In this document: piece by piece, positions 10,936-22,869 of the stretch | Position numbering within the stretch: position 1 is the stretch's first letter | Layout of the letters: each line of letters opens with the position of its first letter | Source of the DNA: Anaspis maculata | Taxonomy: Eukaryota > Arthropoda > Insecta > Coleoptera > Scraptiidae | Reading direction: 5' to 3' | Length of the DNA: 64,000 nucleotides | Assembly (NCBI GenBank): GCA_949128115.1 | Contig: OX421965.1 | Span: forward strand, 32,297,681 to 32,361,680 | Position numbers and translations under genes: made by a program | The notes under the pieces: generated by a model | Seen by the model: the letters and a program-made list of their open reading frames with translations, nothing else | Databases searched by the model: none | What the model was told of the DNA's origin: nothing

Positions 10936-11530
10936 CATCTAGGGGTTTTAACTCTTCATCCTCAAGGTAAGTCAAAACTCTTCGTCAAAATATCGCGACT
11001 CAGCATCCTTGAGGGGGGATCGAAACACATCATCAACGGATCTCTACTACTTGAAGATGGATCAGCATCGGAGGGGCCTAGCACAACTATCCGAAGATGG
11101 ATTGGAACTCCATCTTGAAGTTCCAAGTTCCAGTGGAACTCCTCTGGAAGATGGGTTTCAACTCATCTCCTAGAGGCGGATCAAGACTCAACCTCCGAGG
11201 GCTTCAACTCTATATCCTAAAGGTGGGTTGGAACTCAAAGAATAGCAACGCATCAGTCTCTAGGTGGGTCGAAACTCATCCTGGAAAAATCTCAACTCAA
11301 CTTTCCCAAGGGGATCAAAACGCATCTTTGAAGGATTCCAACTCGACATTCTCCAGGTGGGCTGAGACGCATCAGCTGGGGCTTCGAGTCAGCATCGTGC
11401 AAGTGGGTTGAGACTCACCATCGAAAGGCTTCAACTCTACGCCCCCTTGGTGGTGGCTTGGTGGGTCGCAGCATTAACGGGCCTTCACTCAGCTCCCTCG
11501 AAATGGATCGAAACTCTACTCTAACAGACC
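10936..11530 (+). repeat. Degenerate tandem array, GGTGGGTCGAAACTCATC type
   Basis: Imperfect units of ~40-60 bp repeat the words AACTCATC, GGTGGGT.GAAACTC, TTCAACTC and CTCCGAGG. Ten or more copies are visible. The reverse-complement family (GAGTTGAAACCCATCGATG) recurs at 61888-62125, so the two arrays are related and oppositely oriented. Confidence 0.75.
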
Positions 11531-11736
11531 CTCAGAAGCATTCGGCAATGGACGTGACAAGTCGGGGGCGGACGGTAGCCCAGGAGGATCGGGTCCAGAT
11601 ACTATGGTCAATCTCCATCGATACTCCTCCATTTCAAGCCATTCGGAATCAGTTTCTCGCGTCCAAAGCAACGGCGAACGGCGTATAGTGGTAAAAACAT
11701 TCCAGTAGGTAACTTGATATAACATGCTGGAGCGAA

Positions 11737-11860
11737 GCAGGACAACTTGACGCCGGCCATCTTGACGCGGGACAATTTGCTGCGGGACACCTTGACGCCA
11801 GGATAACTTGACGCCAGGACAATTTGACGCGAAACAACTTGACGCCAGAACAACTTGTAG
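11737..11860 (+). repeat. Short tandem array, GACGCCAGGACAACTT
   Basis: About seven imperfect 15-18 bp units: GGACAACTTGACGCC, GGCCATCTTGACGCG, GGACAATTTGCTGCG, GGACACCTTGACGCC and so on. Confidence 0.85.
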
Positions 11861-14065
11861 TCCGGATGCTAGTTGAAAGTACCTTGCATTTTTTGATGAG
11901 AAGATGCCACTCGGTGAAAATGTTCCATGCATCGTACTCTTCCGATCCAGAAAGGTAGCCATCAGCGCCATTCATGCCGGCGGCGTATACAGGGTGATAC
12001 AGAAAAAAAAAGTTGAAAAATTATATTTTATTAACCAAAACATGTGGAGACGTGTAACTCACCACATACATTAACTATTTTATGCTCATGAAGTCACAGC
12101 AAACTGTTCTTGATTACCTTGAATCGTCTTTGAAATGTAGGGGAAAACAAGATAAAAAAACAAGAACACTCTTTTTCCCATAAATAAATAATTCTTCGAG
12201 ATATTGACACAATACTTGGTATTTCTACAAAAAGTAATGTTAGGAATGATATGAGCTGGGTAGCCAATTTCTAAGCCAACTATTTCCAGAAATACGATTG
12301 TCAACTTTTTTTTCCTCTTGAGCACCATCTTGAATCTGCCTTGTGAGGCATCGTTGAAAAAGTGATTGGTTATTATAATAATGGTAACATGAAATCATTG
12401 CATCACAAAAACAACCTCCTCATCGTAATTTAGTGACCTCTTCAGCGGGAAAGAATTGTCAATCACGTATTTTTTGACTCTTCAAAGCTTTAGTGCCTAT
12501 GATGGCATTTGCAACATCTGGAATGGTGAAATATGTTACGCATTATGAACCTTGATGTACTTTGAGGTAGCCTACCAAGTTTCACCATTATCAATTGAGA
12601 GGTTTGTTCTTAAAAGCTGTTTAAACAAAATTTGTGTCGTTTTTTTATGAAAAATTCAAAATATTGGGTCTTTCACCCTTACTTGATCTCTCACTGAGGA
12701 TAGCCTGGAACCGAAAGTCTCGGAATTTTTTATGATAATGTTTCAGTGGGAAGTGCTCTTCAATGTCAAGTTGTCAAAAATTGCATAGTTGCGTTCAGAT
12801 TCCAGACAGAGAGCGACAAAGAAATTCATGCAGTAAAAAAAGACATAAATTACAGTAGAGAGAAAACTAGCCCAGAGCTAGACTAAAAGCTGTTTGGAGA
12901 CCTTGCTTTTGATAACATAGATGTGCAATTTGGTACACTGTTAGAGCCTTAAGTTAGTAATGTTTCAAGCCTTTCACCCACGCTTGAGAGTCTCACAGAA
13001 CCTGTGTATTGCGGAAAGCCTATCTAAAAGGGACATTTCCGGGATTTCTCCGTTGCATTAAAAGTTGTGTCTTTTTTCACTGCATGAACTTCTTTGTCGC
13101 TCTCTGTCTGGAATCTGAACGCAACTATGCAGATTTTGACAACTACACATTGAAGAGCAGTTCTCAGTGAACCATCAGCATAAAATTTTTGCAGACTTTT
13201 GGTTTCAGGCTTTCCTCAACGAGGGATCAAATAAGGGTGAAAGATCCAATACTTTGCATTTTTCACAAAAAAATTAATCAAATTTTGTTCAAACAGCCTT
13301 TGAGAACAAACCTTTCAATTGATAATTGCAAAACTTGGTAGGCTACCTCAAAGTACATCAAGGTTCATAATGCGTAACATATTTTACCATTCCAGATGTT
13401 GCCAATGCTATCATGGGCACTAAATCTCTGAAGAGTCAGGAAATACGCGAATGGCAATTCTTTCCCGCCGAAGAGATCACTAAATTATGACGAGGAGGTT
13501 GTTTTTACGATGCAATGATTGAATATTATCATTATTATGATAACCAATCACTTTTTCAACGATGCCTCACAGGGCAGATTCAAGATGGTGCTCAAGAGGA
13601 AAAAAAAGTTGACAATCGTATTTCTGGAAATAGTTGGCTTAGGAATTGGCTACCCAGCTCATATCATTTCTAACAATACTTTTTGTGGGAATACCAAGTA
13701 TTGTGTCAATATCTCTAAGAATCACTTATTTATGGAGAAAAGAGTGGTTTTGTTTTTTTTTTCTGTTTTTCCCCTACATTTCAAAGACGGTTCAAGGTAA
13801 TCAAGAGCAGTTTACTGCGACTCTATAAGCATAAAACAATCAATGTATGTGGTAAATTACAGGTCTCCATATGCTACGGTTATTTAAATATAATTTTCCA
13901 ACATTTTTTTTCTGTTTCACCCTGTATACGCTGCCTGCATGGATGGCGCTGATGGCTACCTTTCTGGATCGGAAGAGTATGATGCAAAGAGCATTTCCAC
14001 CAAGTAGCATCTTCTCATCAAAAAATGCAAGGTTCATTCCATTTTATGCAACTAGCATCCGGACT
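11859..14065. repeat. 2.2-kb palindrome around the nested element
   Basis: Symmetry starts at TAGTCCGGATGCTAGTTG (11858) and ends at CAACTAGCATCCGGACTA (14066). It continues through ATGAGAAGATGC/GCATCTTCTCAT and TTCCGATCCAGAAAGGTAGC/GCTACCTTTCTGGATCGGAA before reaching the CAGGGTG ends. About 130-140 bp of symmetric flank therefore lies outside the TA-bounded element on each side. Confidence 0.85.
11990..13924. mobile_element. CAGGGTG-family palindromic element, 1.94 kb
   Basis: Ends CAGGGTGATACAGAAAAA (11990) and TTTTTCTGTTTCACCCTG (13924), with TA on both sides. The arms are ~0.85 kb, the axis is ~12957, and a ~220-bp unpaired centre runs from 12845 to 13065. Because the arms mirror each other, the same ~75-residue open frame (Met-Val-Leu-Lys-Arg-Lys-Lys-Lys start) occurs at 12328 on minus and 13585 on plus. 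I read this as passive duplication, not a gene. Confidence 0.85.
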
Positions 14066-14089
14066 ATTGACGCTATAAGTTATTATAGT

Positions 14090-14745
14090 TTCGGGACTCT
14101 AGTTGGCCAGTCTATGTCTTTTTGTCCCCCAATTGGCCCTCTTATGTTTTTCAGTGGTTTTTCGGAACTAGCAAGCCCCTTGTCTACTTCTGTCTTATGT
14201 TTTTGAGTCCCAATGACCTCAGTTGTGTCTTGCTGTATAACTCAAAGTCACAGCCCCCATGTGTCTTTATGTGTCATTCCAAGCCCTGGTGAGCCCCCTA
14301 CTTTTGTTTTCGTGTTGTTTTCAAAGCTGTACTGGAGCCACTTTGTTTTTCCATAGTGGTTTTAGAACCCTGGTAACCTTCTCGATGACCTTCTTGTGTT
14401 TTCATGTTAAACTCTGAATTCTATCGAGCCCTCTTGTATTTTCTTGTGCTTTGGAGCCCTGCCGGCTCCTATTCTTTCTTGCTGGGTCAATCGGGACCAT
14501 GTGTCTATGGTGACGCTTCCAGTCCCGCAATGAGCTCCATTTTGTCTTTCTATGTCTAGGAATCCTAGCGGCCCTCGTTGTGTTTTGCTATGTTCATCGG
14601 AGACCCAACGGATCCCCTTTGTCTGTATTTGCCTTAGTTTGGTATTCGAAGGTCTATCGGGCCCCCTTGCATTTTACCTTGGCTTTCGTAATTTTAGTAA
14701 GAACCTTTGTGCCTTCATGTGATACTTGGGGTTCTATAATAGCTC
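14090..14745 (+). repeat. Long degenerate minisatellite, GGAGCCC/CCCCCTTGTG type
   Basis: Ten to twelve diverged units of ~50-60 bp combine GAGCCC(T/C), (G/A)TCGGGCCC, CCCTTGTGTTTTC and ATGTGTC. The same unit occurs at 193-340. T-rich and C-rich words alternate regularly on this strand. Confidence 0.7.
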
Positions 14746-14749
14746 CAAC

Positions 14750-14873
14750 TGGTGTCAAATTGTCCCGATGTTGAGTCGGCTAGCGGCTACTTAAAAATTC
14801 CTGGAGTCAAGTTGTCCCGGCGTCAAATCGGCCGCTTTAAACTTCCTGGCGTCAAGTTGTCCAGGCGTCATCG
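14750..14873 (-). repeat. Inverted counterpart of the GACGCC array
   Basis: Units GGTGTCAAATTGTCCC, GGAGTCAAGTTGTCCC, GGCGTCAAATCGG and GGCGTCAAGTTGTCC are the reverse complement of the array at 11737-11860. Confidence 0.85.
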
Positions 14874-15104
14874 TCAGAGGAGATTTTTGAGTGCCGAGGT
14901 GTTTGGAGTGAATCATGTTGTAAAATAAAAATTCGCTCAATTCTCACGTATGAATTGAATAACTAGCGACATCTTTTAATGATCACTTAACGCTGAATAT
15001 TCGCATAATTTCTCGGCTTTGATTGATTTTCCCCCTTTGTTTTTGTCCGCTTATGCGGGCGGCTCCAATTTGCTATACGATATCACATGATGCATAGCAA
15101 AAAA

Positions 15105-15250
15105 GTGACAGCCACGATTTTCATGATATCGATCCAGTAGCATAGATAAAAAAAGAACTTTTAAATGCCCCCGGAAGAAAGTTACGGGTCCTTCAAAATT
15201 CGATTTAATCTACGCCACTGGATCGATCTCATAAAAATCGCGGCTGTGAT
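15105..15250. mobile_element. Short palindrome, ~146 bp
   Basis: GTGACAGCCACGATTTTCAT followed by GATATCGATCCAGT pairs with ACTGGATCGATCTCATAAAA followed by ATCGCGGCTGTGAT. The loop is ~80 bp. Confidence 0.7.
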
Positions 15251-18200
15251 CGGTTGAACAGTGAAAAACTTATGTTGAAAAAAGATTTTGATAAAATGGA
15301 ACTTTAAGGGGTCGTAATGTAAGGGACACCTCTTGCAATTAGTTCTTACCGCAAACTTTATATTTTTAAATGCTGAATCCGAGGATACATAGCTAGATAC
15401 TTACTTCTGAAACACCCTGTATATCAACCTGTCTGTGTCTGTGATAACAAAATTGATGTCAAATCAAGAGACGAGCTGCGAAATTTCAAGGCCTATGACC
15501 CTGACAGTGAAAGTGCTACCAAATTCGAAACTGTATAAATTATTATTACACAACATCTTGTTCCGTAGGTACCTACCCATATTATTTTCCATTATTCTGC
15601 GGAAATTTTCAGGAACTACCATGCCATTGTGCAACATCCAAACTTAGGAAACAGTATTTTCAGATTTTCTTCAATATGCTTCACCAATCCAACATTTACA
15701 GTTTCTGAATTCAGTATTTTTCGATAGATTTTGATAAAATCCACCATAAAAGTTAGATACGATTGATCGAACAGCCAACGAAATTATATCATTCAATTAT
15801 TTACAACTTGCTCTCGTTTGAACGACACTTCGTTTTAGTTTATGAGATCGATCGACAGATGGAGAGCAAGTTCAGTTCTGCTACACAAGGTGTGCCGCCG
15901 ATACTTTCATGCACGACGTATCTACCTGTAATAATTACACAGAATGTAGGTAGGTATAGATTTTTTCACTTCTCTGTATTATAAAATAAAGCCATAAAAT
16001 TTGAAATGCGAATAAAAAAAGACTAGTATTTTTCCGAATGTGCAGATTACAAAACTGTAACAATGTGGGTTAAAATATTAATTTACACGAGTCTCCAGGT
16101 ACACCAATTTCTATTTCAAACAATTAAAAACTGTTGTACACATATTATTCTTTCATTCTCATATTTTAAACATTGCTTTGTTACGCGTCAAATTAGACGA
16201 ATTAGAAAATGACAACAATTATTATTATTTTCTCTCATACCTACTTACGCGTATGTTTAATTGTCAATAAACCGTGAAACATTCTTAATTAGATGGATAG
16301 TAGTTTATTAGAAATTAAAGGGCAACGCCAGAGAATTATTGTGTAAGATAATAAATACAACTTTTTATGTGCGCTATTTTTGCATAATATTATCTACAAT
16401 AATGGTGTCTCATATCAATTTACATATTAAATAGAAACCTATGTTGCATCTGTGAATAGTTTTTACAGACTTAATATAGGTACAGTTTGAAACCACACAA
16501 TAATTTTTATTGATCTTATAGATTTCTCATTAAATTGCATCACATCCGTAATAAAAGCTATTGGTTGTCAACAATAAAGCTACAGGTAATTAGTGTGCGG
16601 CGGCTTGCCTGACTAAGTTCTTGTTTCAAAGAGCGACCTAATATCTCGATATGACGTTAAAAGACTTGTACAGATCGATTTGTAGGAAAATTCTACATCA
16701 GAAATAGAGATTCACGACTCTTTGGTGTGAATCTCTAGTGGTGACTAATTTCACAGAAGAAAAAAAGCAGTTACCTAATTGACAACGATTAGAGAAAAAC
16801 CAATTATACATACAAAAACTACAAACTTGGGAGATCAATTGTACAAGAATAGAATCTCGCAAATGTCCTCTTTGCTCTTCTACATACTTTTCTGAACTGA
16901 AAACAAGAACTTCTTTTCACATGATTCATACTTTTCTGGACGACCTCCAAAATTGTCCATCACTCACTTTTAATTGAGCATTATTTACCGAATCAGTCGA
17001 ATTTCTATCTTTACACATCCCTTACACCTACTTTCCAATTTTAAATGAAAGCACAGAGAACATAATGCACCATTTTGAAACACTTTTTGAAAATAATATA
17101 ATCAATGTACATCAATGTTTCTTTGGTAAATTTGGTTTGAAGTCATCAACTCTCCAAAATTTAATACCTCAAATTTACGAGCATTTTATGGAATTGAAGT
17201 TCTGTCTAAATGTTCTTGAATTTGCGTATAGATAAATATATCAAGCAAGTTTTAGTAAAATGAAAGCAGAAAAACTCTCACATGCTGTGTTGAAAATGAA
17301 AACTAGTCAACGGAAACACAATAATTGAGTTTTTTCTAAAGGGATGTATTCAAATACCTACCTAGATAATAATCATTCTTTTTGTGGCACCAATGCCACA
17401 TGCCATCGCAAATATGCCATGCAAATCAACTTACAATTTGCAAGACATTTTCACGGATATTAATTGCACATAATCTTCCGAAACGGATGTTTCTCAAATT
17501 CAATGCAAATCTATTTAACAGAGCTTTGCTCGGACAACATTGCTAAATGTATGTGTGCACTTAATTATAGTAATTATTATAGTTTTAATAACTAATTAAC
17601 TGAACTCATGTTTGCTCGCCAATCTCTTCATCAAGAAGAACTTACAACAATAATAGAAATGAAAACTGCCTTGATTAGAGATGTTCTGATAGATGAACAT
17701 GGAATTTCGGCAACGGAAATTTATCGCACGTGAAATAATTTAAAAATAAACCCAAGCAAAAATTAAAAAGCGTAACTCGCAAGACGCTGACTGCTCGGAC
17801 TGTATATAGAGAGATATGGTAATAACAAAGTTTATGCAATTTCAAAAGAGGAAACGACAAGATGAAGATATTTTTTTAAATTATAGGAATAACCATGAAT
17901 TACTTAGCGATTATTTTCACTTCGGACGTGTCTGCCGGGCTTGTCTGGTCTGTGAGTGAGCTGCTGAGCAGAGATAATAATGTGACATTATTTCCGGTAG
18001 ATTAGGAATGTTTATGTTATTTAATTCGTTCTCTGGTATAAAGTGAGTCCTGCCAGTTCCTTCCGAATAAATTATTCAAGATATTGGGCGGACTTTCTTT
18101 ATGTTGAAAACTTCCATTAGGCATCAATTAAGGAGCAATAAAAATACTGGGTGTTTCCTAAGGTAAAATGCCATAACAAACAAGCAGAATCAGTTTCACT

Positions 18201-18769
18201 CTGCGGATAACCGAGATATGCGCCGGATTTTTTTTATATTATTCAGGAAGAACTTCAACATTTTCTCCTCAAAGTGATTCCTTGTTCTTTATAATTTTTT
18301 GAGAAAGGACTCAACCGTTTTCACTTAAAAAATGTTCGATGCGTATGTTGTCTAGAATACGTTGAAAATACCTACCTACAAATGACAATGTATGACAGTT
18401 CAAAATAATTAGTTGGCGTTTATAATCAATGTCGATGACCTAAGCCAAAACATTCCAGATTTTGATCGGGGGTGGCTCAAAACGGGAGGCTGGTGAAAAT
18501 GGACTCCAACTTTTTTGCGTAAACTTTTTTCTATTTTGATACAAATTCATGAAGTGTTTTTCACTGAAAAAGGTACCTATTCTTTTTGAACGTCGCTTTT
18601 CGCTTGGATGCACCATTTTCTGATAAAATCGTTTTAAACATTTCAAGGCATGTCAAAAAATTGTCGCTCTGTCTGTCGCAGGACCTCTCCTCGTAGCAAT
18701 CTTCCTGCAAGATCCTTGAAGCTAATTTTTTTAATTCCATCAAATTATCAAATCAAATTAATTATCTTC
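15251..18769. other. AT-rich, low-repeat stretch; only an isolated element end
   Basis: A right-type terminus, GAAACACCCTG, at 15413-15419 is followed by TA without a left partner. Beyond it, ~3.3 kb has no tandem or inverted structure I can see and no open frame above 75 codons. It could be unique intergenic or intronic DNA. Confidence 0.5.
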
Positions 18770-19200
18770 AAGATTATTTTTTCTAATTGTGGTGGCTGTG
18801 ATAAACAACTGGCAATAACTATTTTCAGACCGGACATTTGTTCACAAGGCTCCCACCGCCTCACCGCCATACTAATTTACATCAAAATCGGTTGAACATT
18901 TCAAAAGATATAAAATAAAATAAATATTTATTGAGAAATTTACAATACTAAATTCGCCGTTGATTTTTAACAAATCATATCGCAAGAACGAAATGTCCCT
19001 TTGGACTGATTTTGGTTCCAAGCACTTTTTCAAAGTGTCTCTTGATTATGGTCTCCCAGAAATTTTCATTAACTCTGGTACCCCGTCGGGGCTTGAAATT
19101 TTCATGTTATTTCACAGAGATTTGAATATTCTCCACAATTGTATTCCAGTTTTGGAGGCCGCGATTTGGCCCCCTATAGTATTGACCCACTCCCGCCCCT
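18770..19200 (+). repeat. Dispersed repeat R2, copy 1
   Basis: 18770-19060 matches the reverse complement of ~54030-54345, sharing AATTGTGG.(G/A)GCTGTGAT, AAATTTACAATAC.AAATTC and CCGTTGATTT. The next part, with GCTTGAAATTTTCATGTTAT, instead resembles 53905-53990 in direct orientation. One copy is therefore rearranged relative to the other. Confidence 0.6.
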
Positions 19201-20510
19201 GCTGAAAGTTTATTGCGAACTTCGTTGTCACTGCACCCTAGAAGAAATTTTTGTGTTTGAGACATTTCTATCCTACCAAAACCATAGAAAGTTACATCAT
19301 ACTTCTCAAAAGTCTTGACCTGAATTTTAGAGATACCTACTTAAGTATATGTCTAATGTCTATATGTCTTGAACCAATAAAATTATTGCGTGGTCAATTA
19401 TCCTATCAAAACAAAAGTGGCCTGCTAAACGAGTTAATTCGCTAACAAAATGTTTCAAGGATGCATTCCAATTTTTCTCCATTGATCAATGATCATTAAA
19501 ACGGCTGTTGCTAAATTATAAAAGTATTTTATTGCAGATAAAACATTAGGTGCTGAGTATTCAATCAAGAATTTTTTCTGTTGAAGTCTTTTGGTTTCTC
19601 GCTCCTCAATAAAAGTTTTGCATTTTTCTTATTCATGAGTCATAATCAGATATGGCAGGTACCTCTTCTACACATTTAACTTGTTGAAAAGTTGTAGCTT
19701 CATTCAAATATGGCGCGCTCCGAATGCATTCGCGTGTGCTGTGCAGAGAGCACCCATTGGTCGATGGTCGCTTCCACACCATCACACCAAATTGATAGTC
19801 ATGTATCATTGTAATCATGCAATTGGTCATAACTCAAATTCTTCAAATTCGATTGGTTGCTCCAGTGGTAGCTGATGATAGCCGAGTGCTGAGTGGATCC
19901 AGTGGCATGAACGCAATCATTGAGATCTAGCCGCTAGTGATCAATGATCATGTCTTTTTCGTGGGACCAAAAACATAACGTTTTCACTATCAACTGTCAC
20001 TATCCAAACTACCTAATAATTTTAATGATTGATTGATTTCCAGTTTTTGGCAATAAAGGCGGAAAATCCGCGGACTGGGTACTAACAATCTAGTCCGCAA
20101 GAGTATGCAAGCTGCTGGCGCCCTCTGCTAGTCGACACTCAAAGCGCATGTGTCAAGGTGACGTGAAAAGTCAAATTAGAACTGTCATTGTGTATTGTGT
20201 CTTTGCTTAGTGGAAGATTTGACAAAATCTGAAGTTTTGCCATATATTGCAATTTTGTCGAGTCGCAAATTGAGTTGAATCGTTTTTCTGCTTGTCCGTA
20301 TCGTGTGAAATTCGTTCTAAATTCGTAAGTTTGTGTCCCCATATTTCAATTGCGTAGGTACGTAGTGATCAGGTTGGTGTGGTTATGGCCCAAGCAAATA
20401 ATGCATTCCCCCTCAATCGCATGAAGTGAAACACCTAGATATGGAAGTGTTATTACTGTTATAAGTATCAGATAATGTGAAATTACTAAAAATGTAGCAT
20501 TTTTCGCATT
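19201..20510. other. No supported feature
   Basis: No repeat or coding structure recognised. The 5' flank of the LTR at 20515 ends here. Confidence 0.5.
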
Positions 20511-20514
20511 TTAT

Positions 20515-20896
20515 TGTTACGTATCCGCTCGCTGTCTCTTCCCCAATTCATACTGACTGTCGCGCTGAGGACGGTACTTATACATGCTTCCGATTAGTGT
20601 TCCCGAACTTTCCATCATCCTTCTGCAATTTCCATAGTGACCCGGCATATGGTTTCTAGACGACTCCCGAATAATCACACACCTTTCGCGTGCTTCCCGT
20701 GTGTTCTGGTATGTGGCACCTCCGCCAAAATGGACAGATGTAGCTTGACCCACTGCTGAAGTCTCCATACAGTTGTACGGGAAAAAGCCCACACGCGCGC
20801 TCTGAAACACACCAGAACGCTTCGTACTTGTACACTGCGATCTAACGGGAAGAGTCTAGAAAGATCGCGTGTTATCCAGAATCGCCGCTCGTAACA
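20515..20896. mobile_element. Solo LTR, 382 bp, with 4-bp target duplication
   Basis: The element begins TGTTACG and ends CGTAACA, a perfect 7-bp terminal inverted repeat opening with TG and closing with CA. TTAT lies directly before it (20511-20514) and directly after it (20897-20900). TGTTACG-type ends with a 4-bp duplication fit Ty3/Gypsy LTRs of insects. No internal retrotransposon domain adjoins, so this is a solo LTR left by LTR-LTR recombination. The 97-codon minus-strand open frame at 20517-20810 lies entirely inside it and is not a gene. Orientation is not decidable from the ends. Confidence 0.8.
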
Positions 20897-20900
20897 TTAT

Positions 20901-22640
20901 GATAATCTTCAACACTAAATACTCAATAGTCAAGGCATCATCAAGTAAGTACACATTGAATTTTATTTTGCAGGTGATTACTCGTCACTGTAGGGGGCTT
21001 CTTTCCTGCCCCAGATGTCCCATAAAATCTGAATAGTGGACTTTGGGGTTGGGGAAGTCCTCCAGGGGGCCAATTTTTGAGAATATACGTAAAGATGCGT
21101 AGGCAAAAATTTGCGCACAAAAATTTACGTATACGTTTCCGTGTGCCAATTTTTGAGCAGTGTTCGCAAAACGAGAAACGTTCGAATTGGGTCTTTGTAA
21201 ATAAACGCATGGTAGACGCGACAACGTTGCAAATATCGGTGCATTTTATCTATTCAAGCCACGCCAAGCCTACCGAAGTATACGTCTGGAGACTTCCCCT
21301 TGAACACGCTTGAACACGCTTGAACAAAATTCAGGAAATGAAAAACGATTACAACATAATTTTTTCCGTAGGCTTTGAATTTGTCGACGAAAAAATGTCT
21401 GCGGATATCGCTTACAGGGTGCAACATTGAAAAGTTTTCTTATATTTGACGCCCTATCCTATGGGAATCGATTCCGATTTTTATTCTGATCATAAATATG
21501 CATCACACTCGATAGGTTAATCAACAAAACACAACTGCATGTGAAAAAAGTGATGAAGTTTCAAAAATGATCGATAAAAGTAATTTTTGTTTTAAAGATT
21601 CAGTAAATTCATTTTAGTAAATGGATTTCATTAAGTATAGTTTTTCAAACTTTCACTGAATCTAACTCAACTTTACAAAGTCAAACTTTTTAAAAAGAAG
21701 TATTGCTTGATAGTATACTGATTGCTCTTGGCATTCACCCCCCCATGGTACGTCATTACAAGTATTGAATAAAAACCGTGTCGAAGTTAACCCTCTACTT
21801 ATTGTGCCATACGTATCGTCAAATTTTGCTTACTTACTCTTCGTCGTTCACTCTTTCGTCTCAGCAAGTTCCAAAGGACCCTGAGCCCTTATCACCTCTC
21901 AACTGAGAAATCCACAAGTTTTTCATGAAAGTGGAAAGAACAGACAATCAAAATTAATAACAATGCAACATTCTCAAAACACTCAACTTTTATTTCACAA
22001 AGAAATCAGTGACGCCAAAATTAAATTCCCAATCTAAATTGCGAGACTTCCCTACCTCTAGTAAATTTGATTCCTAGTTCAATTCCGAACCGAAAGTGGA
22101 GAGTTTTACCCCTTTCTTCTTCCATGGGCTCGTCTACTTAACCCTGATCCATCCTACCCTAGCTACTTGATTGGACCTAACCAAACAAACTAATCAACTA
22201 GCTTGCAGTTAAACCTCCGCGAACTATTTTACACCAATGATTCCTAATTCTTCTGATTTCGCAATGAGGTTACCACCTTTCAACCCCTTCCCAAATGAGG
22301 TGAACTGCCCTTTTTCTACTTCCCATCCCCAACGACATTATCACACAGAGTTTACACAATGTTCACATAATTTATTACAGCTAAACACAATCACAGAGGT
22401 ACATGTTCTGAAGCCCAATTAATTGTAGATACATTTAATTAGCAACTTCCAAACTTCAATTCTTTGAGAAATTAGCAATGCTTCATTCTGAACCCGTCAG
22501 TTATTACCAGTCCCATCTTGGACTTGACAATTTGTTATATACAACACAGAACTTTGATTCTTCTACATTGAATTAATTCGCCACCATGAAATTTTATGTT
22601 CGCCTTATTTCATGAAGAAAAATTTTAAATGGTTAACCAC
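20901..22640. other. No supported feature; weak element end at ~21416
   Basis: TTACAGGGTGCAAC at 21412 resembles the CAGGGTG terminus but has no partner. A GAACACGCTT direct repeat lies at 21301-21321. The rest is featureless. Confidence 0.45.
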
Positions 22641-22869
22641 GGGTTCCACCAAAAAATTTAAGAGCGGTTTAAGCTAAACCGAGATTAAACGGATTTTTTT
22701 CTGGTCAATGTTGGTAGATTCATTTTGGAAAATACGTTAAATCGCAAGTATACCACCCTTTGGTTAATTACTCAGCGTGTAACCTGAATTAACATTGATC
22801 ATTTGGCCAGAATCCATCAAAATAAATCTCGAGTTAGCTATCAGCTGGTTAAATATTTTGGTGGAACCC
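22641..22869. mobile_element. TIR element, 229 bp (GGGTTCCACCAAAA ends)
   Basis: The terminal 21 bp (GGGTTCCACCAAAA then A/T, then ATTTAA) form an inverted repeat with one mismatch, 22641-22661 against 22849-22869. The interior is not palindromic, unlike most elements here. The flanks are CCAC and ACGG; the target duplication length is unclear. Confidence 0.8.

Larger units (their letters stand above)
11737..14873. mobile_element. Foldback-like composite B with nested palindromic element
   Basis: The outermost parts are oppositely oriented arrays of a GACGCC-GGACAACTT unit (11737-11860 and 14750-14873). Inside these are inverted flanks of ~130 bp, a 1.9-kb CAGGGTG element and a long internal minisatellite. 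The design parallels composite A, though the unit sequences are unrelated. Whether this is one mobile unit or stacked insertions is not decidable by eye. Confidence 0.5.

Noticed and set aside
12086..13800. Pair of homologous 80-93 codon genes facing each other
   Set aside because: They are the same sequence in the two arms of the palindrome; no family motif, and the frames break outside the shared block.
15251..18769. Possible conserved regulatory or unique gene region
   Set aside because: Absence of repeats alone is not evidence of function. No exon-like frames or motif clusters could be supported by eye.
20517..20810. 97-codon minus-strand gene
   Set aside because: It lies wholly within a solo LTR with a target duplication.
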